Positions 26,706 to 35,108 of a DNA stretch of 64,000 nt are shown piece by piece. Below the pieces are notes generated by a model. It was not told the origin of the DNA. It ran no database searches and saw nothing but the letters and a program-made list of their open reading frames with translations. Where the stretch lies: NCBI GenBank assembly GCA_963844405.1, contig CAWJNZ010000003.1:248001-312000 (forward strand), read 5' to 3'. The position numbers and the translations under genes are program-made. Position 1 is the stretch's first letter. Every line of letters begins with the position of its first letter. Source of the DNA: DASSUW01 sp963844405 (GTDB lineage Bacteria; Actinomycetota; Thermoleophilia; Solirubrobacterales; Solirubrobacteraceae).

Positions 26706-27978
26706 GGTCATCCGCCGCAAGCGCGACGGTCACGCGCTGACGACCGCGCAGATCCAGTTCGCGGTCGACGGCATCACCGACGGCTCGCTGTCGGACGCCC
26801 AGGTCGGCGCGCTGGCGATGGCGATGTTCCTGCGCGGGATGGAGACCGACGAGCGGGTGGCGCTGACCTCGGCGATGACCCGCTCGGGCGAGGTCCTGGA
26901 GTGGGACCTCGGCCGCCCGGTGCTCGACAAGCACTCGACCGGCGGGGTCGGCGACAAGGTGTCGCTCATGCTGGCGCCGATCGTCGCCGCCTGCGGCGGG
27001 GCGGTGCCGATGATCTCCGGCCGCGGTCTCGGCCACACCGGCGGCACGCTCGACAAGCTCGACAGCGTGCCCGGCTACGACACGAAGCCCGACGTGGCTC
27101 GTTTGCAGCAGGTGGTCGACCAGGTCGGCTGCGCGATCGTCGGCCAGACCGCCGAGGTCGCTCCCGCCGACCGGCGGCTGTACGCGATCCGCGACGCCAC
27201 CGGCACCGTCGAGTCGCTGCCGCTGATCGTCGCCTCGATCCTCTCGAAGAAGCTCGCGGCGGGCCTCGACGCGCTGGTCATGGACGTGAAGTTCGGCTCC
27301 GGCGCCTTCCTGCCGGGGCGCGAGCAGGCCGAGGAGCTGGCGCGCGCGCTGGTGGAGACGGCCGGCGGCGCCGGCCTGCCGACCGTGGCGCTGCTCACCG
27401 ACATGGACGAGGTGCTGGGCACGACGGCCGGCAACGCCGTCGAGGTGCGCGAGGCGATCGACTACCTGACCGGCGCCGCGCGGGAGCCGCGGCTGCACGA
27501 GGTCACGATCGCCCTGGCCGGCGCACTGCTCGAACAAGGGGGCGTCGGCGACGAGGCGGCCGCGGTGCGCGCCCTCGAATCGGGCGCCGCCGCCGAGCGG
27601 TTCGCGCAGATGATCGCCGCGCTCGGCGGGCCGAGCGACTTCGTCGAGCGCCCCGCTCTCGCCACCGCGCCGGTCACGCGCGCCGCCACACCGGACCGTC
27701 CCGGGACGATCACGCGGATGGACTGCCGCGCCGTCGGCCTCGTGGTCACCGGCCTCGGCGGCAACCGCCGCCGCGAGGACGACGTGATCGACCCCGCCGT
27801 CGGCCTCACCGAGATCGCGCCGGTGGGAGCCGACGTCGGCCCGGACCGGCCGCTGGCCGTCGTGCACGCCGCCGACGAGGCAGCGGCGGACGAGGCGATG
27901 CGCGCGTTGAACGCGGCGGTCGTGGTGGGCGACGAGGCGCCGCCCGCGCGTCCGGTCATCGCCGAGCGGATCGAATGA
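26692..27978 (+). CDS. deoA: thymidine phosphorylase (pyrimidine-nucleoside phosphorylase)
   Basis: 428 residues. The class signature SGRGLGHTGGTLDKLDSVPGY, the phosphate-binding KHSTGGVGDKVSL and MDVKFGSGAF are complete. Cleaves thymidine or uridine to base and (deoxy)ribose 1-phosphate, releasing uracil that Upp can re-use. GTG start 26692 lies inside the end of punA and its stop overlaps the add ATG. Thymidine-only versus broader specificity cannot be decided here. Confidence 0.94.
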   Translation: MLASEVIRRKRDGHALTTAQIQFAVDGITDGSLSDAQVGALAMAMFLRGMETDERVALTSAMTRSGEVLEWDLGRPVLDKHSTGGVGDKVSLMLAPIVAACGGAVPMISGRGLGHTGGTLDKLDSVPGYDTKPDVARLQQVVDQVGCAIVGQTAEVAPADRRLYAIRDATGTVESLPLIVASILSKKLAAGLDALVMDVKFGSGAFLPGREQAEELARALVETAGGAGLPTVALLTDMDEVLGTTAGNAVEVREAIDYLTGAAREPRLHEVTIALAGALLEQGGVGDEAAAVRALESGAAAERFAQMIAALGGPSDFVERPALATAPVTRAATPDRPGTITRMDCRAVGLVVTGLGGNRRREDDVIDPAVGLTEIAPVGADVGPDRPLAVVHAADEAAADEAMRALNAAVVVGDEAPPARPVIAERIE

Positions 27979-28976
27979 CCATCCCGGACGTCCCCAAGGC
28001 CGAGCTCCACGTCCACCTCGAGGGCACGGCGCCGCCGGCGCTGGTCCGCCGGCTGGCGCGACGCAACGGCCTGCCGGTCCCCGAGGGCGTCTTCCGCAGC
28101 GACGACGAGTTCGAGTGGAGCGACTTCCTGCACTTCCTGCGCACCTACGACCTGGCGGCGAGCGTGATCCGCACGCCGGAGGACTACCGCGACGTCACCT
28201 ACGAGTACCTCGCGAGCTGCGCGGGCGAGGGCGCCATCTACGTCGAGCTGATCGCCTCGCCGGACCACGCGGCCGCGGTCGGCCTCTCCGACGCCGATCA
28301 CTACGCCGGCATCGCCCAGGGCATCGACGACGCGCGCGAGGAGCACGGGATCGAGGCGCGGATCGTGGTCGCCGCGGTCCGCAACCTCGGCGTCGAGGCG
28401 GCGGAGGACATCGCCCGCCGCCACGCCGGCGACCGCCACCCGTACGTCGTCGGCTTCAACCTCGTCGGCGACGAGGCGGCGTGGCCCGCGAGCCTGTTCG
28501 CGCGCGCGTACGAGATCGCTTCCGGCTCCGGGCTCGGCTGCACCGTCCACGCCGGCGAGCACGACGGGCCGGACTCCGTGCGGGCCGCCCTGACGCTGCC
28601 GATCCAGCGGATGTCGCACGGCGTGCGCGCGATCGAGGAGCCGGAGCTCGTGGCCGAGCTGGCGGAGCGGGAGATCGTGCTCGAGGTGTGTCCGAGCTCG
28701 AACGTGGCGACGGGGGTCTTCCCGAGCTACGACGACCATCCCCTAGGTGCGCTCCGGGAGGCCGGAGTACGGGTCACCCTCGGCTCCGACGACCCGCCCT
28801 ACTTCGGCTGTAGTATCGGCTCAGAGTACGCCGTGGCGCGTGAGCACCACGGCTTCGAGGAGGAACAGCTGGTCGAGGTCACACGGCTCGCCGTGGAGGC
28901 CGGTTTTGCGGAAGATGCGGTGAAGGAGAGGCTGCGCGCAAGGCTGGATTTCCCCGGCGACCCGAGGACCGACTAG
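27975..28976 (+). CDS. add: adenosine deaminase
   Basis: 333 residues. Metal-dependent amidohydrolase: PKAELHVHLEGTAPP supplies the two N-terminal zinc His, CTVHAGEHDGPDSVR the third His and catalytic Glu, RMSHGVRAI a catalytic His, and VTLGSDDPPYFG the metal Asp pair. Deaminates (deoxy)adenosine to (deoxy)inosine, the substrate of PunA. It is joined to deoA by an ATGA overlap. The transport genes follow 43 nt later on the same strand, most likely in the same transcript. Confidence 0.95.
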   Translation: MTIPDVPKAELHVHLEGTAPPALVRRLARRNGLPVPEGVFRSDDEFEWSDFLHFLRTYDLAASVIRTPEDYRDVTYEYLASCAGEGAIYVELIASPDHAAAVGLSDADHYAGIAQGIDDAREEHGIEARIVVAAVRNLGVEAAEDIARRHAGDRHPYVVGFNLVGDEAAWPASLFARAYEIASGSGLGCTVHAGEHDGPDSVRAALTLPIQRMSHGVRAIEEPELVAELAEREIVLEVCPSSNVATGVFPSYDDHPLGALREAGVRVTLGSDDPPYFGCSIGSEYAVAREHHGFEEEQLVEVTRLAVEAGFAEDAVKERLRARLDFPGDPRTD

Positions 28977-29019
28977 GCTGCCGCCGCCTCAGGAACCCTT
29001 ACTTCTGGAGGACGTAGAA

Positions 29020-30072
29020 GTGCCTAAGCGCAGCCTCGCCGCCATATTGATGGCGGCCTTCGTGCTCATTCTCGGACTGGTCGCCGCCGGATGCGGCGAG
29101 GACGAGGAGGAGCCCGCCGGCGGCGGGTCCGGCTCATCGCAGGAGGAGAAGCCGGCGATCAAGGTCGGCCTCGTGACGGACATCGGCGGGCTCAACGACC
29201 GCTCGTTCAACCAGCTCGCGAACGACGGCCTCGAGCGAGCCAAGTCCGAGCTCGGCGTCGAGGGCCGCGTGCTGACCTCGGAGTCGGACGCGGACTACGT
29301 CCCGAACCTCTCGACCCTGGCGCAGCAGAAGTACGACCTCGTGATCGGCGTCGGCTTCCTCATGTCGGAATCGATCAACACCGTCGCGGAGCAGTTCCCG
29401 GACACGAACTTCGCGATCATCGACTTCTCGCAGTCGCAGCTGAAGGCCAAGCCGGCCAACGTGCGCGGCCTGCTCTTCAAGGAGAACGAGGCCGGCTACC
29501 TCGCCGGCTACCTCGCCGCCCTGGTGACCAAGGAGAAGGGCGGCGACCAGGTCATCTCCTCGGTCGGCGGCCAGAAGATCCCGCCGGTCGACGCCTACAT
29601 CGCCGGCTACCAGGCCGCCGCGGGTGAGGCCGCCTCGGGCATGAAGACGCTCAACGGCTACTCGCAGGACTTCGTCGACCAGGCGAAGTGCAAGGAGATC
29701 GCGCTCAACCAGATCGCGGAGGGCGCGCAGGTCGTCTTCCAGGTCGCCGGCCAGTGCGGCCTCGGCGCCCTCGACGCCGCCAAGGAGAAGGGCGTGCTCG
29801 GCATCGGCGTCGACGCCGACCAGGGCTACCTGGGCGACCACATCCTCACCTCGGCGCAGAAGAAGGTCGACGTGGCCGTGTTCGAGACGGCCAAGGCGGT
29901 CCAGGACGGCGCCTTCGCGGGCGGCGAGGACCAGATCTTCGACCTCAAGTCCGAGGGCGTCGCCCTCGGCAAGATCAACGCCGACGGCCAGCCGTTCGCC
30001 GACCAGATCGAGGAGCTCAAGCAGAAGATCATCGACGGCGAGATCGCCGACATCCCGGCGGAGGTCAAGTAG
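29020..30072 (+). CDS. BMP-family nucleoside-binding lipoprotein (ABC substrate-binding protein)
   Basis: 350 residues. A lipoprotein signal (LILGLVAAGCG, lipidated Cys about residue 25) and an acidic Gly/Ser linker precede a periplasmic-binding fold of the BMP/PnrA (Med) type: VGLVTDIGGLNDRSFNQLANDG, DYVPNLSTLAQQKYDLVIGVGF, FKENEAGYLAGYLA and FQVAGQCGLGALDAAKE. Characterised relatives bind purine nucleosides. The GTG start has a clear GGAGG 8 nt upstream, unlike the many leaderless genes here. It is followed by the matching ATPase and two permeases. Confidence 0.93.
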   Translation: MPKRSLAAILMAAFVLILGLVAAGCGEDEEEPAGGGSGSSQEEKPAIKVGLVTDIGGLNDRSFNQLANDGLERAKSELGVEGRVLTSESDADYVPNLSTLAQQKYDLVIGVGFLMSESINTVAEQFPDTNFAIIDFSQSQLKAKPANVRGLLFKENEAGYLAGYLAALVTKEKGGDQVISSVGGQKIPPVDAYIAGYQAAAGEAASGMKTLNGYSQDFVDQAKCKEIALNQIAEGAQVVFQVAGQCGLGALDAAKEKGVLGIGVDADQGYLGDHILTSAQKKVDVAVFETAKAVQDGAFAGGEDQIFDLKSEGVALGKINADGQPFADQIEELKQKIIDGEIADIPAEVK

Positions 30073-30095
30073 CCGCGACGCAGAACACCACGCCG

Positions 30096-31625
30096 ATGCC
30101 CGGCGACATCGCCCTCGAGCTGCGCGGGATCACCAAGCGCTTCGGCTCGCTGGTCGCGAACGACGCGATCGACTTCGAGCTCAAGCGCGGGGAGATCCAT
30201 GCGCTGCTGGGGGAGAACGGCGCCGGCAAGTCGACCCTGATGAACGTCCTCTACGGGCTCCACCACCCGGACGAGGGCGAGATCAGGCTCCACGGCGACC
30301 CCGTGACGATCGGCTCCCCGCGGGAGGCGATCGGGCTGGGCATCGGCATGGTCCACCAGCACTTCATGCTCGTCCCGGTCATGACCGTGGCCGAGAACCT
30401 GGTGCTGGGGACCGAGCCGCGCCGCCCTGACGGGCGGCTCGACTACAAGGAGGCGGCCAGGCGCACGCGCGAGCTGAGCGAGCAGTACGGGCTCGCCGTG
30501 CGCCCCGAGGCCAAGGTCGAGGACCTCGGCGTCGGGGCCCAGCAGCGCGTGGAGATCCTGCGCGCGCTGTTCCGCGGCGCCAAGGTGCTCGTCCTCGACG
30601 AGCCGACCGCCGTGCTCACCGCGCAGGAGGCGCAGGACCTGTTCCGCGTCCTGCGCACGCTCGCCGAGGGCGGCACGTCGATCGTCTTCATCTCGCACAA
30701 GCTCAACGAGGTGCTCGACGTCGCCGACCGCGTGACGGTCCTGCGGCGCGGCAAGAAGATCGACACCGTCCCGGCCGAGGGGGCCACCGAGCGCTCGCTG
30801 GCCACCCTGATGGTCGGCCGCGACGTGCTGCTGCGCGTCGAGAAGCCCGAGCACACGCCCGGCGAGCCGGTGCTCGAGCTGCGCGACCTGCGCGTGGCCG
30901 ACGACCGCGGGCTGCCGGCCGTGCGCGGCGTCGACCTGCAGGTGCGGGCGGGCGAGATCGTGGGGCTGGCGGGCGTCGACGCCAACGGCCAGAGCGAGCT
31001 GATCGAGGCGATCACCGGGCTGCGGCGCGTCGAGTCCGGCCAGGTCGTCGTCGACGGGCGCGACGTCACCGGCCGCAACCCCCGCGAGATGATCGACGCC
31101 GGCGTCGGCCACATCGCCGAGGACCGCCATCGCCGCGGGCTCGTGCTCCAGTTCGACCTGGCGGAGAACATCTCGCTGCACGGCTACCGCAAGCGCGGGA
31201 TGACCCGCTGGGGCTGGCTCTCGCCGGGGAAGATGGACGACCGCGCGCGCGGCCTGCTGAAGGAGTACGACGTGCGCGGCGGCGCCGTCGGGACGCTCGC
31301 CTCGTCGCTGTCGGGCGGCAACCAGCAGAAGGTCGTCATCGCGCGCGAGATCTCCTCCGACCCGAAGGTGCTGATCGCCGCGCAGCCGACGCGCGGGCTC
31401 GACGTCGGCGCCATCGAGTTCGTGCACCGCCGGCTGGTGGAGGAGCGCGACAAGGGCCGCGCGATCCTGCTCGTCTCGCTCGAGCTGGAAGAGATCCGCT
31501 CGTTGAGCGATCGTGCGCTGGTGATCTACGAGGGCGAGATCGTGGCCGAGCTCGACCCGTCGGCCTCCGAGGAGGACTTCGGCGTCTACATGACCGGTGG
31601 CGGGCGGAGGGAGGCCGCGGCGTGA
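30096..31625 (+). CDS. nucleoside ABC transporter ATP-binding protein (tandem ATPase)
   Basis: 509 residues with two fused ATPase halves, as in sugar/nucleoside (RbsA/NupB-like) importers. Half one has Walker A LLGENGAGKSTLMN (about residue 42), LGVGAQQRVEILRALFR in place of a canonical LSGGQ, and VLVLDEPTAVLT; half two has a degenerate Walker A GVDANGQSEL, signature SLSGGNQQKVVIAREI and LIAAQPTRGLDVGA. The asymmetric sites are normal for this family. Its stop overlaps the first permease start by 4 nt. Confidence 0.94.
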   Translation: MPGDIALELRGITKRFGSLVANDAIDFELKRGEIHALLGENGAGKSTLMNVLYGLHHPDEGEIRLHGDPVTIGSPREAIGLGIGMVHQHFMLVPVMTVAENLVLGTEPRRPDGRLDYKEAARRTRELSEQYGLAVRPEAKVEDLGVGAQQRVEILRALFRGAKVLVLDEPTAVLTAQEAQDLFRVLRTLAEGGTSIVFISHKLNEVLDVADRVTVLRRGKKIDTVPAEGATERSLATLMVGRDVLLRVEKPEHTPGEPVLELRDLRVADDRGLPAVRGVDLQVRAGEIVGLAGVDANGQSELIEAITGLRRVESGQVVVDGRDVTGRNPREMIDAGVGHIAEDRHRRGLVLQFDLAENISLHGYRKRGMTRWGWLSPGKMDDRARGLLKEYDVRGGAVGTLASSLSGGNQQKVVIAREISSDPKVLIAAQPTRGLDVGAIEFVHRRLVEERDKGRAILLVSLELEEIRSLSDRALVIYEGEIVAELDPSASEEDFGVYMTGGGRREAAA

Positions 31626-32818
31626 GCGCCGAGCCCGACACCGACGTCCCCGTCACCGTCGCGGGCCGCCTGTCGACCTACGTGCGCGGCGGCGGGATCA
31701 TCACCCCGATCATCACGGTGATCTTCGCCTTCATCGTGGGCGGCCTCGTCGTGCTCCTCACCGGCGGCAACCCGTTCGAGACCTACAAGGCGATCTGGGA
31801 CGGCACGGGGCTCAACCCGGTGATGTGGTTCGAGGACTGGGCCGTCGCCCAGCTCAACCTCCAGCAGACGCTGCTGACCACGACGCCGCTGATCCTCACC
31901 GGCCTCGCCGTCGCCTTCGCCTTCCGCTGCGGGCTCTTCAACATCGGCGGCCAGGGGCAGTACCTCGTCGGCATGTACTTCGCGGTCTGGGTCGGCTCGT
32001 CGTTCGAGTCGATGCCCGGCGTGCTCCACGTCCTGTTCGCGATGGTGGCGGCGTGCCTGGGTGGCGCGGCGTGGGGGGCGATCGCCGGCCTGCTCAAGGC
32101 CGTCTCCGGCGCCCATGAGGTGATCTCGACGATCATGCTCAACTGGATCGCGCTGTGGGTCGGCGTCTTCCTGTTCGGCCTCGGCGGCCCGCTGCAGAGC
32201 GACACCAACACCTCGGTCCCGATCTCCAACGACATCGCTGAGGGGGCGAAGCTGCCCGTGTTCTTTGGCGAGCCGCTGCTCCAGGGCCTGCACGTCGGCA
32301 TCTTCATCGCGCTCGCCGCGCTGCTCGTCTTCTGGGTGGTCCTGAACCGCACGCGCACCGGCTACGAGGTCCGCGCGGTCGGCTTCAACCCCGAGGCGGC
32401 GCGCACGGCGGGCATCTCGGTCGGCCGGAACTACATCCTCGTGATGGCGATCTGCGGCCTCTTCGCCGGCCTGGCCGGCTCGCTCGACGTGCTCGGCTGG
32501 CAGTTCCGGGTGGCGACCAACACCATCCAGATCAGCAGCATCGGCTACCTCGGGATCGCCGTCGCCCTGCTCGGCCGCAACACGGCGGTGGGGGTGCTCT
32601 TCTCGGCGCTCTTCTTCGGGGCGCTGGTCACCGGCACGTCGGTGCGCAACCTCGACCCCGCGGTGTTCGAGCCCGCCCTGGCCTCGAACCTGACGGAGAT
32701 CATCCAGGGCCTGGTGATCCTGATGGTCAGCGCGGACATCCTCGTCGTGTACGTGTGGCGCCTGCGCGCGAAGCTGCGCCGCGGCGGCGGTGCCGAGCCC
32801 GCGGAGGCTCCGGTATGA
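31622..32818 (+). CDS. nucleoside ABC transporter permease 1
   Basis: 398 residues, polytopic BPD_transp_2-type permease with roughly ten hydrophobic segments and the characteristic RCGLFNIGGQGQYLVGMYFA loop. The cytosolic coupling region RAVGFNPEAARTAGISVGRNY contacts the ATPase. GTG start is inside the ATPase stop and its end overlaps permease 2 by 4 nt. Paired with the BMP-type binding protein it fits a nucleoside importer (NupP/BmpC-like). Confidence 0.92.
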   Translation: MSAEPDTDVPVTVAGRLSTYVRGGGIITPIITVIFAFIVGGLVVLLTGGNPFETYKAIWDGTGLNPVMWFEDWAVAQLNLQQTLLTTTPLILTGLAVAFAFRCGLFNIGGQGQYLVGMYFAVWVGSSFESMPGVLHVLFAMVAACLGGAAWGAIAGLLKAVSGAHEVISTIMLNWIALWVGVFLFGLGGPLQSDTNTSVPISNDIAEGAKLPVFFGEPLLQGLHVGIFIALAALLVFWVVLNRTRTGYEVRAVGFNPEAARTAGISVGRNYILVMAICGLFAGLAGSLDVLGWQFRVATNTIQISSIGYLGIAVALLGRNTAVGVLFSALFFGALVTGTSVRNLDPAVFEPALASNLTEIIQGLVILMVSADILVVYVWRLRAKLRRGGGAEPAEAPV

Positions 32819-34035
32819 CCCTCGTCCAGCCCCGCTCGGCCCCGCCGGTCGAGGAGGAGGAGCGCGGCGGCTGGCTCACCGCGCGCCGGGTCGGCTGGGC
32901 CGGCGTCGTACTGGCGTGCCTCGCGTTCTTCGTCGCGCTCCCGCCGATCCTGATCCGGTCGCCGGTAGCGAGCGTGGTCCTGGGCCTGGCCGGCATCGCC
33001 GCCGGCCTGTGGGCGAGCCGTCATGGCGCGAAGCGGCTCGGCCGGGGCGCGGTGGCGGGCGCGCTCGTGGGCATCGCCCTCGGCATCATCGCCACGCGGT
33101 CGGGCGAGAGCAACCTCGAGCGCGTCTTCGTGTGGTCGGCGCTGCTGGCCGCGATGCTGCGCTACGCCACGCCGCTGCTGTTCGCCGCCCTCGGCGGCCT
33201 GTTCTCGGAGCGCAGCGGCGTCATCAACATCGGGCTCGAGGGCATGATGCTGATGGGGGCGTTCTGGGGACTGTGGGGCGCCGAGGTGACCGGGTCGTGG
33301 GTCCTCGGCCTGGTGGTCGGGATGATCGCCGGCCTGCTGCTGGCCCTGCTGCACGCGCTGTTCTCGGTCACCCTGCGCGCCGACCAGATCGTCTCCGGCT
33401 TCGCGATGACCTTCCTCGCCGCCGGGATCACCGGGTTCTTCTACGTGAGCATCTACGGCTCGCAGGGCACGCCTGAAGGCATCCCGCGCGCGCCGGACGT
33501 GACGATCCCGGGGCTCGAGGCGATCCCGTTCGTCGGTGACGTCGTCGGGAGCATGAGCATCCTCATCTGGCTCGGGCTGCTGACCTGCCTGCTGACGTGG
33601 CTGGTCGTCTTCCGCACGCCGATGGGACTGCGGCTGCGGTCGGTCGGCGAGAACCCGCTCGCCGCCCAGACGGCGGGCGTCTCGCCGGTGCGGGTCCGCT
33701 ACCTCGCGGTGGCGATCTCGGGCATGCTCGCGGCCATCGGCGGGGCCTACCTGTCGATCGGCTTCATCGGCTCGTTCGGCGAGGACATGACGGCGGGCCG
33801 CGGCTACATCGCGCTGGCCGTGCTCATCTGCGGGCGCTGGCTGCCGAGCGGCGCGCTCGTCTTCGCCTGCCTGTTCGGCTTCTGCAGCGCGCTCGCCCAG
33901 CGGCTGCCGGTGTTCTCCGAGTCGTTCGCCACGCTCTTCCAGGCGCTCCCGTACGTGGTCACGCTGATCGCGGTGGCGGGCGTCGTCGGCCGGTCGATCC
34001 CGCCGGCCGCCATCGGCCGGCCCCTGGATCGCTGA
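32815..34035 (+). CDS. nucleoside ABC transporter permease 2
   Basis: 406 residues, second BPD_transp_2 permease (NupQ/BmpD-like): RYATPLLFAALGGLFSERSGVINIGLEGMMLMGAF and coupling loop RLRSVGENPLAAQTAGVSPVRVRY. It has a longer N-terminal extension with two extra hydrophobic segments (residues 28-75). ATG 32815 overlaps the stop of permease 1. It ends the nucleoside operon. Confidence 0.92.
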   Translation: MTLVQPRSAPPVEEEERGGWLTARRVGWAGVVLACLAFFVALPPILIRSPVASVVLGLAGIAAGLWASRHGAKRLGRGAVAGALVGIALGIIATRSGESNLERVFVWSALLAAMLRYATPLLFAALGGLFSERSGVINIGLEGMMLMGAFWGLWGAEVTGSWVLGLVVGMIAGLLLALLHALFSVTLRADQIVSGFAMTFLAAGITGFFYVSIYGSQGTPEGIPRAPDVTIPGLEAIPFVGDVVGSMSILIWLGLLTCLLTWLVVFRTPMGLRLRSVGENPLAAQTAGVSPVRVRYLAVAISGMLAAIGGAYLSIGFIGSFGEDMTAGRGYIALAVLICGRWLPSGALVFACLFGFCSALAQRLPVFSESFATLFQALPYVVTLIAVAGVVGRSIPPAAIGRPLDR

Positions 34036-34055
34036 CACTCTGCGAAAATCGGGCC

Positions 34056-34601
34056 ATGCGCCGCTCGTTCATCGCGCCGCTGGTCGCCCTCGGCCTGGCC
34101 GGCTGCGGCGGCATGAGCGATGCCGAGCGCTTCAGCCTCACGACGCCGGGCAGCGACGGCCTCGTGGTGCGCGAGATCGAGGGCAGCGAGACGCCGCGGC
34201 GGGGCCGGCCGACGCGCGAGGAGGTCCGCGTGATCCGCGGCTGGGCCGACGCCCTGCGGGCGGGCAAGGTGAACCGGGCCGCGCAGTTCTTCGCGGTTCC
34301 GACGACGGTCCTCGACGGGACCAACCCCCAGCGGACGCTCCCCGACATCGCGGCGATCCGCGACTTCAACCGCGGGCTGCCGTGCGGGGCGAAGCTGGTG
34401 AAGACGGTCCGCGGCGAAGCGTCGCTCGTGGTGGCCACGTTCCGCCTCACCGAGCGGCCGGGGCCCGGGAGCTGCGAGGGCGGCGTGGGCAACCTCGCCG
34501 CGACGGCGTTCCTGATCGAGAAGCGCCACATCGTGCGGTGGCTGCGGCAGCCGGACCCGGTCAAGCCGGCGGCGCCGGACGACGACGGCGACGCGTCCTA
34601 G
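34056..34601 (+). CDS. small lipoprotein, function unknown
   Basis: 181 residues. MRRSFIAPLVALGLAGCGG gives a short lipoprotein signal with lipobox LAGC (Cys about 17). The mature part contains REEVRVIRGWADALRAGKVNRAAQFFAVP, reminiscent of NTF2/SnoaL-like folds, and two cysteines (LPCGAK, GSCEGG) that could pair. No precise family is recognised. It starts 20 nt after the nucleoside permease and may be co-transcribed. The end is adjacent to the tRNA-Thr gene on the other strand. Confidence 0.75.
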   Translation: MRRSFIAPLVALGLAGCGGMSDAERFSLTTPGSDGLVVREIEGSETPRRGRPTREEVRVIRGWADALRAGKVNRAAQFFAVPTTVLDGTNPQRTLPDIAAIRDFNRGLPCGAKLVKTVRGEASLVVATFRLTERPGPGSCEGGVGNLAATAFLIEKRHIVRWLRQPDPVKPAAPDDDGDAS

Positions 34602-34674
34602 AGCCGGAGAGGGGACTCGAACCCCTGGCCTACGACTTACAAGGTCGTTGCTCTACCAGCTGAGCTACTCCGGC
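34602..34674 (-). tRNA. tRNA-Thr (anticodon TGT)
   Basis: The minus strand folds as a complete cloverleaf: acceptor GCCGGAG/CTCCGGC with discriminator T, D arm GCTC-AGCTGGTA-GAGC, anticodon arm ACGAC-CTTGTAA-GTCGT with anticodon TGT at loop positions 34-36, five-base variable loop and T arm AGGGG-TTCGAGT-CCCCT. The 3' CCA is not encoded. A TAGACT box at 34684-34689 (minus strand) lies 9 nt upstream. Confidence 0.97.
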
Positions 34675-34708
34675 GCGCGGTCGAGTCTAGTTTGGCGGTG
34701 GCGGGACG

Positions 34709-34835
34709 AACTTCGGGCTTGTAGGGAGCCGGGATCGACCACTCGGCGGTCGAGTGGTCGGTTAGTCGGCCTGAGGCCGATTAAGTGAGCACTCGGCCGA
34801 TTCCCCAGCTCCCCTACCCAGCCGCAGTTGACGTT
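34709..34835. repeat. palindromic dispersed element, divergent copy 3
   Basis: The right end CCCTACCCAGCCGCAGTT (34813-34830) followed by GACGTT matches the end of the other two copies. The left end at 34709-34732 is a degraded inverted copy. The interior differs and is made of new hairpins: GACCACTCG-GCGGT-CGAGTGGTC and TCGGCCT-G-AGGCCGA. It is about 127 bp, lies between tRNA-Thr and a small gene, and has no ORF. Confidence 0.6.
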
Positions 34836-34851
34836 CTCCGACGTGCCGCGC

Positions 34852-35040
34852 TCAGAAATGCTGGTACTTCCGCCGCTCGGCTTCGATGGCGGCGGCGCGG
34901 CGCTCCGGGGTCCACTCCGAGTCTCGCTCCCGCCGCATGCGAGCCTCGACGAGGCGCTCCTCGCGGGCGGCCCGGCGCTCGGGACCGGGCAGCCGCCACT
35001 CGCTCAAGACAGCCCGCGGCGAGCGGTGCTTGTGCCACAT
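34852..35040 (-). CDS. small charged helical protein, function unknown
   Basis: 62 residues, mostly one long Arg/Glu-rich helix (MWHKHRSPRAVLSEWRLPG, then EERLVEARMRRERDSEW). No family is recognised. That it is real is supported by its promoter: TAGCGT on the minus strand (35048-35053) lies exactly 7 nt before the ATG, the leaderless spacing seen at other genes here. The stop adjoins the third palindromic element. Confidence 0.55.
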   Translation of the reverse strand: MWHKHRSPRAVLSEWRLPGPERRAAREERLVEARMRRERDSEWTPERRAAAIEAERRKYQHF

Positions 35041-35108
35041 GGAGCGAACGCTACGCCCGCCCCCCCGGACCGGTCAAGGTGGCGCGTTGCCGCGTCGATA
35101 CAACGGAT

